This document shows, in pieces, positions 1 to 10,695 of a DNA stretch of 64,000 nucleotides. This DNA is from Trichosporon coremiiforme (taxonomy: Eukaryota; Basidiomycota; Tremellomycetes; Trichosporonales; Trichosporonaceae), in NCBI GenBank assembly GCA_039545355.1, contig BCJJ01000027.1:62001-126000 (forward strand), given 5' to 3'. The notes beneath the pieces were generated by a model, which saw only the letters and a list, made by a program, of their open reading frames with translations, made no database searches and was not told the origin of the DNA. Numbering within the stretch: the first letter of the stretch is position 1; every line of letters begins with the position of its first letter. A program made the position numbers and the translations under genes.

Positions 1-635
1 CCCCGCCGATGCTGGACCGGACTGGGGCAAGAACCCTCCCCAGGCCCCCAACGGCATCGGACACTACGTCCGCTTCGGTTGGGCCCCCGAGATCAAGGCT
101 ATCGCTGTTATGCCCCGCTTCGAGCTTGCCACCGCCAAGTCGCGTAACGTCCTCCCGGACACCTACTCTCGCAAGGACCTGGTGAGTCTGCGAACAAGAG
201 GAATCAGCTGACGTCAGGTGTTCAACCTCCAGCGCATGGCTGTACTCACCACCGCGCTTGCACGCTCGCCCCCTGACGCTGAGCTCATTTACGAAGCTAT
301 GAAGGACCGCGTCCACCAGCCTTACCGTGTCCCTCTCGTGAGTTTCGTCGGCGCCATGCCGAGGCTCCTTGTATTCTTGTGGGGTATGCAAGCTGACGAA
401 GTAGATTCCTGGACTGCAGAAGATCCTCTCCGAGCTAACTTACACCTCCCACCCTGGCCTGTGCGGTATCTGTCTGTCAGGAGCTGGCCCCACGATCCTT
501 GCGCTGGCCACGGGCAACTTTGAGGGTATCGCCAAGGAGATCGAGAGGATATTTGCCGAGGAGGGAGTGCAGGTGGACTGGAAGGTCCTGGACGTCGACA
601 CCAAGGGCAGCACCTGCGAGGAGATCAAGGCATAA
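1..635 (+). CDS. THR1: Homoserine kinase, 3' part (5' end outside window)
   Basis: Homoserine kinase of the GHMP family phosphorylates homoserine with ATP in the cytosol, the committed step towards threonine. Visible exons are <2-181, 218-337 and 405-635, with introns 182-217 (36 nt) and 338-404. The spliced product reads ...RFELATAKSR..., VFNLQR, PPDAELIYEAMKDRVHQPYR, then a Gly-rich LCGICLSGAGPT motif. These match the C-terminal half of fungal Thr1, including the GHMP C-terminal motif before a final amphipathic segment. The N-terminal ATP-binding part lies upstream of the window. The start is missing only because of the window edge; nothing suggests damage. The identification comes from remembered family motifs and is strong. 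Confidence 0.93.
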
Positions 636-1065
636 GCCACGGCCGCTGCTTGCGCGCACCACGATAAAAACGGCATAGACCACCACTGTTATGCATAGGC
701 ACATTTGGAACAAGGTATGTGGGGTGAGCCGGGGTGATTGCATGAGTGAGTGGGTATGTGGGGGCGCAGGGTTATCTGCGACAAGTCGCAGCGCACGCGG
801 CGTAGCCAAGCTGGATGGCCCCAAGTGTTGGCGCTTGGGCTTGGATTGGCGACTCGGCCGCCGTGAGGGATCCAACAGGCGGTCGGTGCGCAACTGATAA
901 TGTTATAAACTCATCGGCTCCAGACCGAGCAACAACTGATCTGACCTCCTTTTCAAGACTCCGTTCCTTGCTTGCCCTTTCTTTTCTCCTCTGACTACGT
1001 CTTGACGTTTCACAGTCTACACTCACCGTTCCGCCTTGACCAAAAGTTCAACCGACGCTGGCACC
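636..1065. other. Intergenic region between THR1 and the next gene
   Basis: This 430-bp stretch holds the 3' flank of THR1 and the promoter and leader of the gene at 1066. It includes a CT-rich tract at about 940-1010. I see no RNA gene or repeat. Confidence 0.6.
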
Positions 1066-2162
1066 ATGTCGTCCGCCAGTCTGCGAGCGTCGCTCGACAA
1101 GCTCATCGACCAGGTTCGTAATCTCATCCGTGCACCGGCGCCATAACTTACGAACAGTACGGTTGGGAGCAAGTGTGCGATACATGGAATGAGATCGTGA
1201 AGGAGGGGCGACCGAAGCACCTCTCCTCGACGTCACGGCCGGTAACCCCCTCGATGTCGAACAGCGGACCGCGGCGCACACCGTCGTACTTGCGCATGAC
1301 ACACCTGCTCGGCAACCCTCCATCAACGACGCTCCCATCGCTCCCGGACCCGCTCGACAATCGAATCTCGAGCCACTCGGCGTCCTCGCTCGACGTGTCG
1401 AAGTTGACGCCCCCGGTGTCAGAGAAGCGGTTCGACTTCGGCAAGACCGGTGACGAGGGCGACGACCTGATTGCCTCGCTCGAGTTCCTTCGTGCTGCAC
1501 CCAGTGCTCCTCCCCCTCCTCCGCCGGGCCCGGCTCCGCCGACACCCGCTGCTCAGACGCCGAAACACAAGCCGGCCGATTATGCTTCGTTCATGGACCG
1601 GCCGATGCCGAAGCGGCCGCCCCGGCCGGAGAGCGGGATCCTGAGCGCGGCGGACCTCATCGCTGCCGGTGTCGGCAGCAGCGTCACGCGGAAAGATAAC
1701 CGCAGCTCGGACGAGAGCAACAGCGGCAAGCTCCATCTTCCGTACGAGTTCGCCGACGACGACGTGATCCCCCATCGCAGCCCCAGCCAGAGCCATCCCA
1801 GCTCTCTCCCGACTCTGCCGAACCTGCCCAGCTTGCCGGCGCCCCCGCACCACCACGACAGACACCACCATCCCCGTCGGAAACACACGAAGAGCCCGAA
1901 GCCCTCGCCGCGTCCGTCGCCCTCCGGCAGCCCGCCGAAACTACCCCCGCCGAGCCCGATCGACCCGCTCCCTGCCGTGCCGAGTCGGAGCAGCAGCCGG
2001 GCGCACCTGAAGAGTCCCGGTCCCGGAACAAAAATCGCACACACGCCCACGACGTTGCCGTACACGTTCGCAGACGACGAGCCCGAGGACGCGCCCAGCA
2101 CTGCCCGCGTGCGCGCCGACGTGCAGCAATGGCAGTGGGAGGAGACGAACGACAGTAACTGA
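1066..2162 (+). CDS. Uncharacterised proline-rich, largely disordered protein
   Basis: Two exons (1066-1113 and 1158-2162) with a 44-nt intron encode about 350 residues. The start has a good context (CACCATGTC), and the first exon adds a short helical N terminus (SLRASLDKLIDQ) that continues as YGWEQVCDTWNEIV. The rest is Ser/Pro-rich with a poly-Pro tract near residue 135 and a His-rich tract near residue 250. Two near-identical short motifs, LPYEFADDD at about residue 210 and LPYTFADDE at about residue 316, sit in otherwise low-complexity sequence and may be linear docking motifs. I do not recognise the family. The open frame, sensible splice sites and GC-rich third positions support a real gene. 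Confidence 0.7.
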
Positions 2163-3058
2163 GCCCCTGACGACTGGAGGCGATAACGGTGTACCCAGCG
2201 CCGCGCTTGCGCTTGGCGTAAGCCGCTGCACGGGCTCAAGGCACAAGGGTGAGCCAGGGGCGAGTCGAAAGTCGGCACGCGACCAAGCAGAGATGACAGA
2301 GAAAGCAGAGGAGGAGGCATGTGCCAGGGACCCGGGCAGGGGCGCATAGCGCGATTGCACGATTGCACGACAGGACACGGTCACAGACATATCTTACACA
2401 CAGACGCGCACGGGCACGCATGGATACATGGCATAGCAGGACGCAGGAGAGCACAGGAGAACACATTACAGGACATGGACAGGGATCGCAAGCACGAATT
2501 GGATTCGGTGCTTAGCGCGCGCACGGGCCGCCAGTGACGCGGCCGTGGTACGCTGCACGGGTCGTGTGCAGGAGCGGCCAGGACCGTCCGGGAGCGCGAG
2601 CAGGGGCCAGGGCCAAGCATGAAAGCAATCCGGCTCGTGATTGCATCAGCATCAATAATGACGGTGGAGTTGAGCGGTGCGGCGGCCGCCTGCGGTCGAT
2701 GCGCTGTGGTGCGGTGACAGCCACTGTGAGGTAGGGCGTTGATTGCCGACCTCGGCATCGGTCTTCAGTCAGACGTCTTTTCCTAACCACACTCAAAGGT
2801 AGGCGGTGAGCACACTGGAGCTTGACAATTGTCACCTTGCATTGCCTGGTGCATGCAGAGCAGAAACCTGCCGCAGCCTGCCTCTGACTTAGACACCGAG
2901 TCGTACACGACGGCGGACGATGGCCCCCACCGTGCCTCCGCATGGTCCGTTACCCACACCTTGACCTCCGTCCTTCGCACCATTGTCCGCCAATCACTTC
3001 ACACTTTCAACCACCAAAACATTCAAAAGAGTCGCCTCCTTTGCGGGAGACAAGCTGC
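2163..3058. other. Intergenic region upstream of tRNA-Asn
   Basis: About 900 bp without a supportable gene. Open frames here are short, overlapping on both strands and resemble no family. The stretch contains the 3' flank of the upstream gene and GC-rich, repeat-poor sequence. Confidence 0.5.
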
Positions 3059-3141
3059 TGCCCCACACGGGCTCGAACCGTGGACCTCGGAGTATGTTAA
3101 GAATAACAGCTCCACGCGCTAGCCAACTGAGCCATAGGGCA
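3059..3141 (-). tRNA. tRNA-Asn (GTT) with a 10-nt intron
   Basis: Read on the minus strand, the acceptor stem TGCCCTA pairs with TGGGGCA. The D-arm has the GG of the D-loop. The anticodon stem TGGAG/CTCCG closes a loop reading CTGTTA, giving anticodon GTT. About 10 nt of intron follow the base 3' of the anticodon, the canonical intron position. The T-arm CACGG-TTCGAGC-CCGTG is perfect. The exon total is about 73 nt. A T-run lies about 25 nt beyond the 3' end. Confidence is high that this is a tRNA and good that it is Asn. Confidence 0.9.
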
Positions 3142-3682
3142 GATGGTCTTGAAGACACGGGAGTCATCGTGCGCGCCTGCTTTTCTTTCTTCAGCAGTTG
3201 TTACAGTGGCGACAAGGCAGGGAGTAGCCTTCCTCTGTGCCATCGACGGTACAGTTGCGCCATTGTGCGCTCTGCCTTGTCGCATTCTATCCGGAAGGCA
3301 CGCTGCTCGGTCTCGTCAGCACTTGGCACGTATAGCAGTCGCCCCTCTCACAGCTCACCTATGTGCCCTCTCGCCCTCTCACCACAGTCTGAACGGTTCA
3401 AACTTTCACTGCTTCAGGCTCCCTCACGCCCGTTCCCGGCTTCTAGTTCTGAGGAGGGCGCCACGAACCACAATGACGCCTGTCGATCCCAGTCGTCGAT
3501 GGTCGTCGATCACATGCGTCCATTATGCGTGTCCGCATTGTCACTGCACTGCACCACCGTACCATCGCACACCACTGTCCTGCACAGCATATGTGTCTGT
3601 CGCCGCCGACGCCGTCGTCAGCGTTGTATAAGTATGCTCATCCGGTCTCTTTGGACACTATCCACTGACCACCCCATTCACC
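3142..3682. other. Intergenic region
   Basis: This 541-bp stretch holds the 5' flank of tRNA-Asn and the promoter of the gene at 3683, with CCACTGACCACC just before the start codon. No further gene is seen. Confidence 0.5.
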
Positions 3683-4681
3683 ATGTCCCGCGAAACGGAA
3701 ACTCGCAGTTTCTACATGCCAGAAGAGTACGCCCTCCTGCCCAATTTTGAGCGGTTGTGTACCGCACTATCCCTTGTCGAGGAGGTGAATTAATTCCAGA
3801 GCAAGAGCTGACAAAAGCTCGGAGTACATAGAGCTTATGCCTCCCTACTCTCGCTCGGCGAGGACATTCGCCCTCCCGCACTCGATCCGGAGGAGGCACA
3901 GCGCTACGCCCTCCTGAGCCATGTTGGCCGGCTCGTCATTGAATGCCAAGTCGGTTTCGATGCTATAGATCAGCTCGGCATCGCAGACGGCACGTCGACG
4001 CCTAGAACTGCCACGCAATGCCTGACGTCTGATGAGCGACCTCGTCCGCGTTTTTCCGACGCCTTGTCTAGTGTCCATCGCTCCCCCAGGTCCCTCCGTC
4101 CACGAGGCTCTCCGAGCGCGCACACCCCGCAAGGCTCGTCCAGCTCTCCCCACCTCCGAGGCTCATCCGGAAGCCCACCTCCAAGCCGACCAGGTCACTC
4201 GAGCCAGCTGAGCCACTCCCGCCCTTCTATCGAGAGTCTGCGCCCGCCTCCCTGCTGGACAACCTTCGGGGAAATCCGTCCCCTGCGCCTTAGTGCCTCC
4301 GCCGAACCTCTCCGGCGGCGACGGCCCTCATTTGCCCTGTCGCGCTCCGATCTGAGGATCTCCACCGATACACAGCGCGAGTCGCCTCGTCCCCCGCCGC
4401 CGCGCTCGTTCCACGTTAACTGCTCGCATACCGTGCTTGCCACATACGCTGAGCGACCGCGCTCGCTGAACTCGGAGAACTCGATCGCGCCGAGCAGTAT
4501 TAGTGCAAGAAGGAACATATCACACCCGTTCCCGCTTAGGCCAATGCCCCTGCCGTCCGGGCTGGAGCCGCCGTCTCCGACTGATCTCGAGATTCCCAAA
4601 GTCAACTCGTACCTCAAGCGAGGCTTTGGACGGAAGATCAAGCGCATAGCGAGTGAACTGTTCTTGCGTTCTGTAAAATAG
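3683..4681 (+). CDS. Uncharacterised Ser/Pro/Arg-rich protein
   Basis: The best model has exons 3683-3784 and 3818-4681, joined in phase by a 33-nt intron (GTGAAT donor, GCTGAC branch site, AAG acceptor), giving about 321 residues. This acceptor was chosen because it alone restores the long frame; using the more obvious TAG at 3829-3831 breaks it. The N-terminal 100 residues look globular and helical (LCTALSLVEE, AYASLLSLGEDIRPP, LLSHVGRLVIECQVGFDAI). The middle is disordered and rich in Ser, Pro and Arg. The C terminus is basic (KRGFGRKIKRIASELF). I recognise no family. The non-YAG acceptor leaves the N-terminal join uncertain. Confidence 0.6.
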
Positions 4682-4773
4682 AAGTGTATAACTGCATTAA
4701 AGCTAGAGATACAATGTTGAGACTATCCTTGGATTTGTATGTACTGTAAATGGGCAAGAGTTGAGGCACTGCT

Positions 4774-5900
4774 CTAAGCGTCACCGCCGTCCTTGACTTC
4801 CTCTAAGTGCACGAGAGGCGGCAGAACGGCACTCATGTCAGGACAGATGTAGCGCTTGAAGCAGTAGGGAAGGAACACGTTGAGCTGGCACGCGGCAAAC
4901 TTGCTTGTGGGGATGGAAAACACGCTATCGATCTCCGCGAGCGTGAGGCGCTTCGTCTCCGGCACACAGAAGAAGATCATGACGAACGCGACGAGGTTGA
5001 GCCCCCCGTAGAAGAGGAACGCACCGAGGGGTGTGAACTCGCGCAGCAGGCGGGGGAACGTGAGTGACAGCACCGAGCCCCAGAAGAAGTTGAGTGCGAC
5101 ACACCACGCCATACCCTGATGCCCTGCTCGCGCTGGGCGAGGGGGAAGATCTCGGCGCAGTACATGAACGGCACGGGGCCCTCGCCGAGTGAGTACGCGA
5201 TCGTCAACAGGTAGACGAAGCACGCCACCACGCCAGTGCGGACCGTGCTGTCCGGGTCGTAGGGCTCGATGAGAAGCACAGACCGCTGACTAGGAGAGTC
5301 CAGACCATGTTTGGGAATGTCGAGGAGGAGCGAGCGGCGGCCATACCAGTCGATGAAGTAGAGCGAGGGGAGGGCGAAGGCAAAGTTGAGCACGCCAAAG
5401 CCAATTGACGCGTAGAGCGACTGCGTGTCGGTGTAGCCGCCCTCCTTGAAGATGGTGGACGGGTACTGCAGTGTCAGCTGACTGCCGCGGCCCCAGTAGC
5501 ATCAGCACTCACAAATGCCATGATGTTGATGACGCACATCTGCTGGGCGATCATGGCGACAGCGGGGAATCGTGATGGTTCTGTTCAAAGGTGAGATCAC
5601 CGAGAGCTCGGGAATGTCGGCGAACTCCTTTGGGCGCTGGGCCACGAGCGCGCCGCGGCGGAACACGTCGCGGTGCCCTGTGAGCCCGAATTTGTCAACG
5701 AACTCGTCTGCTTCGGCAAGCAGCGCGGGCTTGTTTAGGCGACGCAGAGGGCTGTAGGCGTCTTCGGATGTGACACCCACCGAGACGCAGCGCTCGGCGG
5801 TCTTGTGATACTCAAAGTCAAGGTCATCAACGGCGACATTCTCGATCTGGCGATCGGACGCCTTGTCAGGGGTACTCTTCTCGCTGGGAGCGTGGGACAT
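4774..5900 (-). pseudogene. Decayed MFS sugar-transporter (hexose-type) pseudogene
   Basis: From the ATG at 5900 the minus strand encodes the cytosolic N terminus of a fungal sugar porter (...FGLTGHRDVFRRGALVAQRP, FADIPEL). It then jumps directly to the region just before transmembrane helix 7 (MIAQQMCVINIMAF); the segment for roughly six N-terminal helices is absent. A normal phase-0 intron (5467-5511) follows, then YPSTIFKEGGYTDTQSLYASIGFG. A pair of compensating frameshifts puts FPNMVWTLLVSGLCF in another frame near 5280-5330. A further shift near 5125 separates PFMYCAEIFPLAQREQG from MAWCVALNFFWGSVLSLTFPR. The C terminus (CVPETKRLTLAEIDSVF) ends at 4774. A large deletion plus at least three frame changes make a functional transporter implausible. 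Isolated shifts could be assembly errors, but the missing helices could not. Confidence 0.88.
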
Positions 5901-8900
5901 GATGGAGAACTCGATGAGAGAGGGTGAGAACAACCAAACAGACTGTCGCCTCCGGAACTGTTATGTATGCGCCCTTGCTGGCAAGGTGAGAGTCGCGCGA
6001 GCATCCTGCCGGAGTCCGGGCCGGTCGCGCCTGTTGATATAATCTCGCTACGCACAGCTGTAGCCGCCATCTACGCCCTCGCTGGACCATTTGGCGTGCT
6101 GCTAATCATGGCGCCTCAGAGGAAGCCGAAGAGCTAGGCGCACTAGCGTCGGGGCAGGTTAATTCTGCTGCACGGTGATTGCCCAGCACAGCACCCCAAG
6201 CGAGTAGGCGGTGAGCTTGTGGACGACATTGCCCGGCCGCTGGACGGCTAAGATCGTTAAGAGGCCAGAAGATTGAGTAGAACATGAGGATGCGAATAAA
6301 GGCTGGGAGTAAAGCGTTGTAACGCGATGATTTGGTACTAATCTTGTATGTGAGCCGCTGGGAGCGGTTGATGGGTGTAAAAGTTCCTGGAGAAGGCAGG
6401 TGGCTACCACTGGAAGGCTGGGGTATAGTTCAAGGAGGAGCTTGTGTCAGCAAGCTGGCCCTTGCTCTTCTTTCCAGACGAGTCGTGCAATGGAAGTCGT
6501 CGTCGTTGCAAGCGTGGTTCTCGATGTTCTGCCGTATCAGGGACACCTACCGCTAATCTTGTGCCTTAGCCCCGGTTGCACGTGGTATCCCACCACGCGG
6601 CGCCCCTTCTGGCCCCCTTTCCAGAAAGGCACAGCGCTTCAGTTCCCTCTGACAGTCACGAGACCGCTTTGAAGTAGCTTACCTGTATTGTACGACTCAG
6701 AGCCGATAAGCCGATCCCCCACTCCCCCGCTTTCCCCCGCGCGACTTTCGGCATGGCGCAATCCTCACTCCTCTTGCTCACAGCACAGCTGATGCGTTGT
6801 TACTCGCCGTCGCAACCTCCGCTTTGGAAGCGAGTGGGGACCTCACGGGGCTCGGCGGAGCGAGCGGCCGCTTCGCCTCTTTCGACCACTGCCGCAGGCG
6901 AGTCCTATCTTTTCCGTAGTCTGCCTGGAATGGAGCCGGTTTTGGAATTTGGAAGGCAGACCTACCTGCGGCTCGCAGCGGTAACAATACACGAGCAGTG
7001 ACGTGCAGCTAGCTCGCAAGAAGTTCAGCCGGTCGGCCACTAGCGCTTGTGTACCTTGCAGCACCCGCACTACTTCGTGGGTATTTGGGAATCCGCCAAC
7101 GCGCCCGAGTTGGAGTGCCAAGCCGCTCCGAATCAAAAGCCGACTCAGCCGAGGACCCGTGGAGCATTCATTCCCAAGGCCCAAGGAACCCGGACCGGGA
7201 GCACCGGAGCACGGCGCAGCTCGGTGCACTCAGCGTGCTGTGTAGTCACTCTGTGCACGCCAGGCTCACTCCAAAACGAAAGTGATTGCTTGCAGCCTCT
7301 CCCGGGCTGAAGAGTATTCGTGACGCGGGGCCACGAGTGATAAGTCGACATCTCCGGAAGCATTGGCGCGGAGCGGCGATGTGCTGAGTTCCCAGTGCGA
7401 TCTATTCCAGGCATTGTGATCATGTTATCGACTGCCAAGTCCACAATGTGCTCCGCACGATTCGCATACTTGCGCAGGCAGGGGATTCGGGTGCTCTTGA
7501 GGGACCTGTCGGTGGCATTTCGTACTGCGACACTGCGATGTTCCCGGAGTTCGATTGAAAAAGGCGGGTTGCAGCTGCAGGGGGCATCGTGTGGTCAGTC
7601 GCAAATCCTCGCCACTCTCCCTTTGCCTGGGCAAGACTAGTGGCGAGTCCAAGAGCAGTCAATGTCATGCCCCCCTGTTTCATTAGTGTTCCCATCCCTT
7701 GTAACGGAGGGCGTTCAGCGTCAAGGGGGCGTTCCTTGCTGTTGTTAGCTGCGCTGTGCTGTTGTTAGCTGCGCTGTGCAGCTGTTTGCCGCTGCGGTTG
7801 AAAGCTCGGATGGGTGGCGACTGCGGCACCCTGCGGCTCTCCCGCAGGGACCTGCACGTCCGTCTTGTCTCGCGTATTTCGCAGCTTGGAATGGACACGG
7901 ACGTGGCGGGGACTTTGGGACGTCATTTAGCGATGAAGGCCGTGATTGTATGGCGTCACGGCGGGCCCGTTCTCAAGAGGCTTACCCCACTCCGCAATGT
8001 CTTTGCGGAGTCTAGAAGCTTGCAAGGCGAGGAAGAGAGATCTTGCCGAGTTAGACAGACATATGGTCTTCCCAGTAGCGACGCATGGATCGTTCATCGG
8101 GCCTGTGGATTGCGGTTGAGCACGATGCAGGATATGCAGGAGGGGGAACACATCAACGAAGGAAGGCTCACAGATGACTGACCGGCAAGTAGAGCAAGGT
8201 CGTTTTGAGCCGTTCACGTGACTCGGGCTAGCGAGGCACGACCTGTTCAGCCAGGCCAGCCAGTCGGCAAAGGAGCTCAGCGGTGTGGCATACGGTGAGG
8301 CTCCGGAGAATCTCAGAAATTCACCCATCCACCGTGCCCTACGGAGACTTCGCGGCTTCGGGTTCGATCTCGCCTATCTGCGCGCTCTTGGCGAGGGGAG
8401 CGATCACGAGCTGTAAACGAGTCGTTGGAGCCCTTGCAGCGGCATGCAGCTCTGATTGGCCTGGCATCACAATGTTACGCTCACAAGGCGGCACTGGGCG
8501 GAGCCAGCCGCGAGTGACAGATTCCAGACGACTGCGAGTGGCACGTCTGACTGGAGGGTGACGGCCATTGACGATCTCGATGGATGACCCATCGAGCGTA
8601 CCTGAATTGTCGTTCTTGACACCTATGGTTGAGTATTCCGAACAGTGACCCGACGATGGTGCCATTCCGTTCTCAAGTTGTTCTTGGGTCGCGGGCACGA
8701 GCCTAATGTCCCTCTGACAATTGAAAAACGGACCAGAAGGTACGACTGGGCGGCATGGGCGGCTTCTCTGTGTAGGGAGAGTGGAAGAAAGTACCGACGG
8801 AAAGCATGCCGATCTTTAGACTGATTGTGTCGGATCGGGAGTCACCAAAACCGACAAAGCTTGCACAGCTGTCGTAACCCCTGAGCCTGAATACACGAGG

Positions 8901-10695
8901 GCCAAAGGCTCAGAGGGCAGTGAGGACTCTCAGAGCAGAACCAATCGTCATGTCACGTAAGCCGCACTCCGCGCAGGCTCGTGGTCGATGGTGAATTTGC
9001 GGGCAACGCGGGTGCAACTGGTCTAACTCTTGGGACATAGGGGACAGTCCTGACGGGTCTTGGCTGATGGCCTGCAGCAGCAGCATTGGATTTGCAAGCG
9101 ATCAGAAGACACCGCAAATCAGAATCAAGTAAACAACAATCAAGGCACAAATCATCCCTTGCTAGCGTCCCGCAAACGGCAGCGATCGTGCCAATGGGCG
9201 GCCTGCGATGTCTTCACCAGGAACGCTGGGGCTCAGCGTTGAGCCAAATCTGCGCCAAACTGCTGCATCTGGTTTCATATTCGCAAGTTTTACAAGTCGC
9301 CAGCGTTGCAGAGGAGTGGCACTGCAAAAGTTTTCTCGGATTATGTCGGTAGCAACCGGCTCTTGGCAGGGGAGGTGCCGCGTCGATCCCCCTACGCCAC
9401 ACGGAGCGAGACCTCTTGGATTGCTTGGGAGGTAGGGGAAAAGTCATGGTCGGTCCAGATCACAGTTGAGCGCCGAGCGGAGCCAGCGGCTGAATCGGTC
9501 CGCTGGGTCTCGAACGACATGAAGCGTTTTATATCAGCCACGGCACCTGTCCACATGATGCTGCAGACTTTGCGCGTTCTGGACCCGCAGCAGCATTGGG
9601 GAGAGTAGGAATGGCTTGCTAATGATTGGGTATGCGCCTGACATTCGTGCGGCTGCGACTCTCGGCCCCGCCCTCGCTTGCAGCTTGCCAGCGATCGGAG
9701 GGCTCCGGTTTATCGGTCTGACACATGTGATACTGGATGAGTCGGCAGCGGTGGGTCGGGGGGCGGGGCAGCATGGGCGACACGGCGACACGGCGAGGGA
9801 GCTTTCCCGATCACGATAGTGGATATACGGAAGAACAGCTAGACAGCTGCGAATCGGCGTCGTAGGCACCTTTGTGGTCGCGGGGTGAGGGGTGAGGAAC
9901 GGGGGCGGGGAAACTGGCGGATCGATGGATCACGAGGTGCAGCCTGCGATTAATGTGATTAGCTTGTGCCGCAGTGCCGACTGTGCCGTACATATGCCGG
10001 ACGCCGGTGGTGCCGATGTTGCTGGGTGTGCTCTCGGCCGTGGCAGGTTACGTCACCCTGGAAAGCATGGACGAGCAAGCAGGGGGAGAGCACGAGAGTC
10101 AGGCGTGGGCTGCCTGGGCTGCCTGGGCCAGGCGGCAGATGCGGCAGCCAAACAGAGGAGGAGGAAAGCGAGCTTTAAACGAGCCATTCCGAGACTAATC
10201 CGCTGCAAACGAGTCAGGCATCTGGTTAAGGAATCGACGCTGGATCCTAAAGGTAATAGCGGAAGCAAAGTGGATCGGAATGGGGTGGGGGCAGAGGGGC
10301 GTTTAGGTGGGGCGGGGCACCTGGACGCAACGGACCGTTCCTTCTTCCTTCCCTTTCTTACCTGGCCGTCCCTGCTTGACTTGTCTTGCGCTCCCTGCTC
10401 CCTGCTCCTCCCTCTCGCTCCTGCGCCTGCTCCTGCTTCCTACTCGTACCCCGCCTACTCAGCACTCCGCTCACCACCACATCTCCTACTCGACACAACA
10501 CCATCTCATCATCCTTTGTCGCGTACCGCGCTCATCTTGGTTGTCACCCCACACACAGCAGAGCATCGACTTTCATAAGCCCCTGCCTGCGCCCGGTCAT
10601 CTTCACCGCACGACGTTTCGGCCCCTCTTTTCACCCGCGCCGTTGCCGTCGACCTGACCCCTTCCTCGTCGACTACCTCCCCAGCCTCGCTCAAG
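5901..10695. other. Long region without a supportable gene; far end is the promoter of the Zn-cluster gene
   Basis: In 4.8 kb no open frame shows family motifs, Kozak context with splice logic, or consistent codon bias; frames overlap on all strands at similar lengths. A perfect 20-bp tandem duplication occurs at 7738-7757 and 7758-7777. The last 370 bp before 10696 are strongly CT-rich on the plus strand, typical of a highly expressed fungal promoter and leader. The part next to 5900 is the former promoter of the transporter pseudogene. Confidence 0.5.

Noticed and set aside
3829..3831. TAG acceptor for the intron of the gene at 3683
   Set aside because: It puts the downstream exon out of frame; the AAG at 3815-3817 following GCTGAC keeps the long frame.
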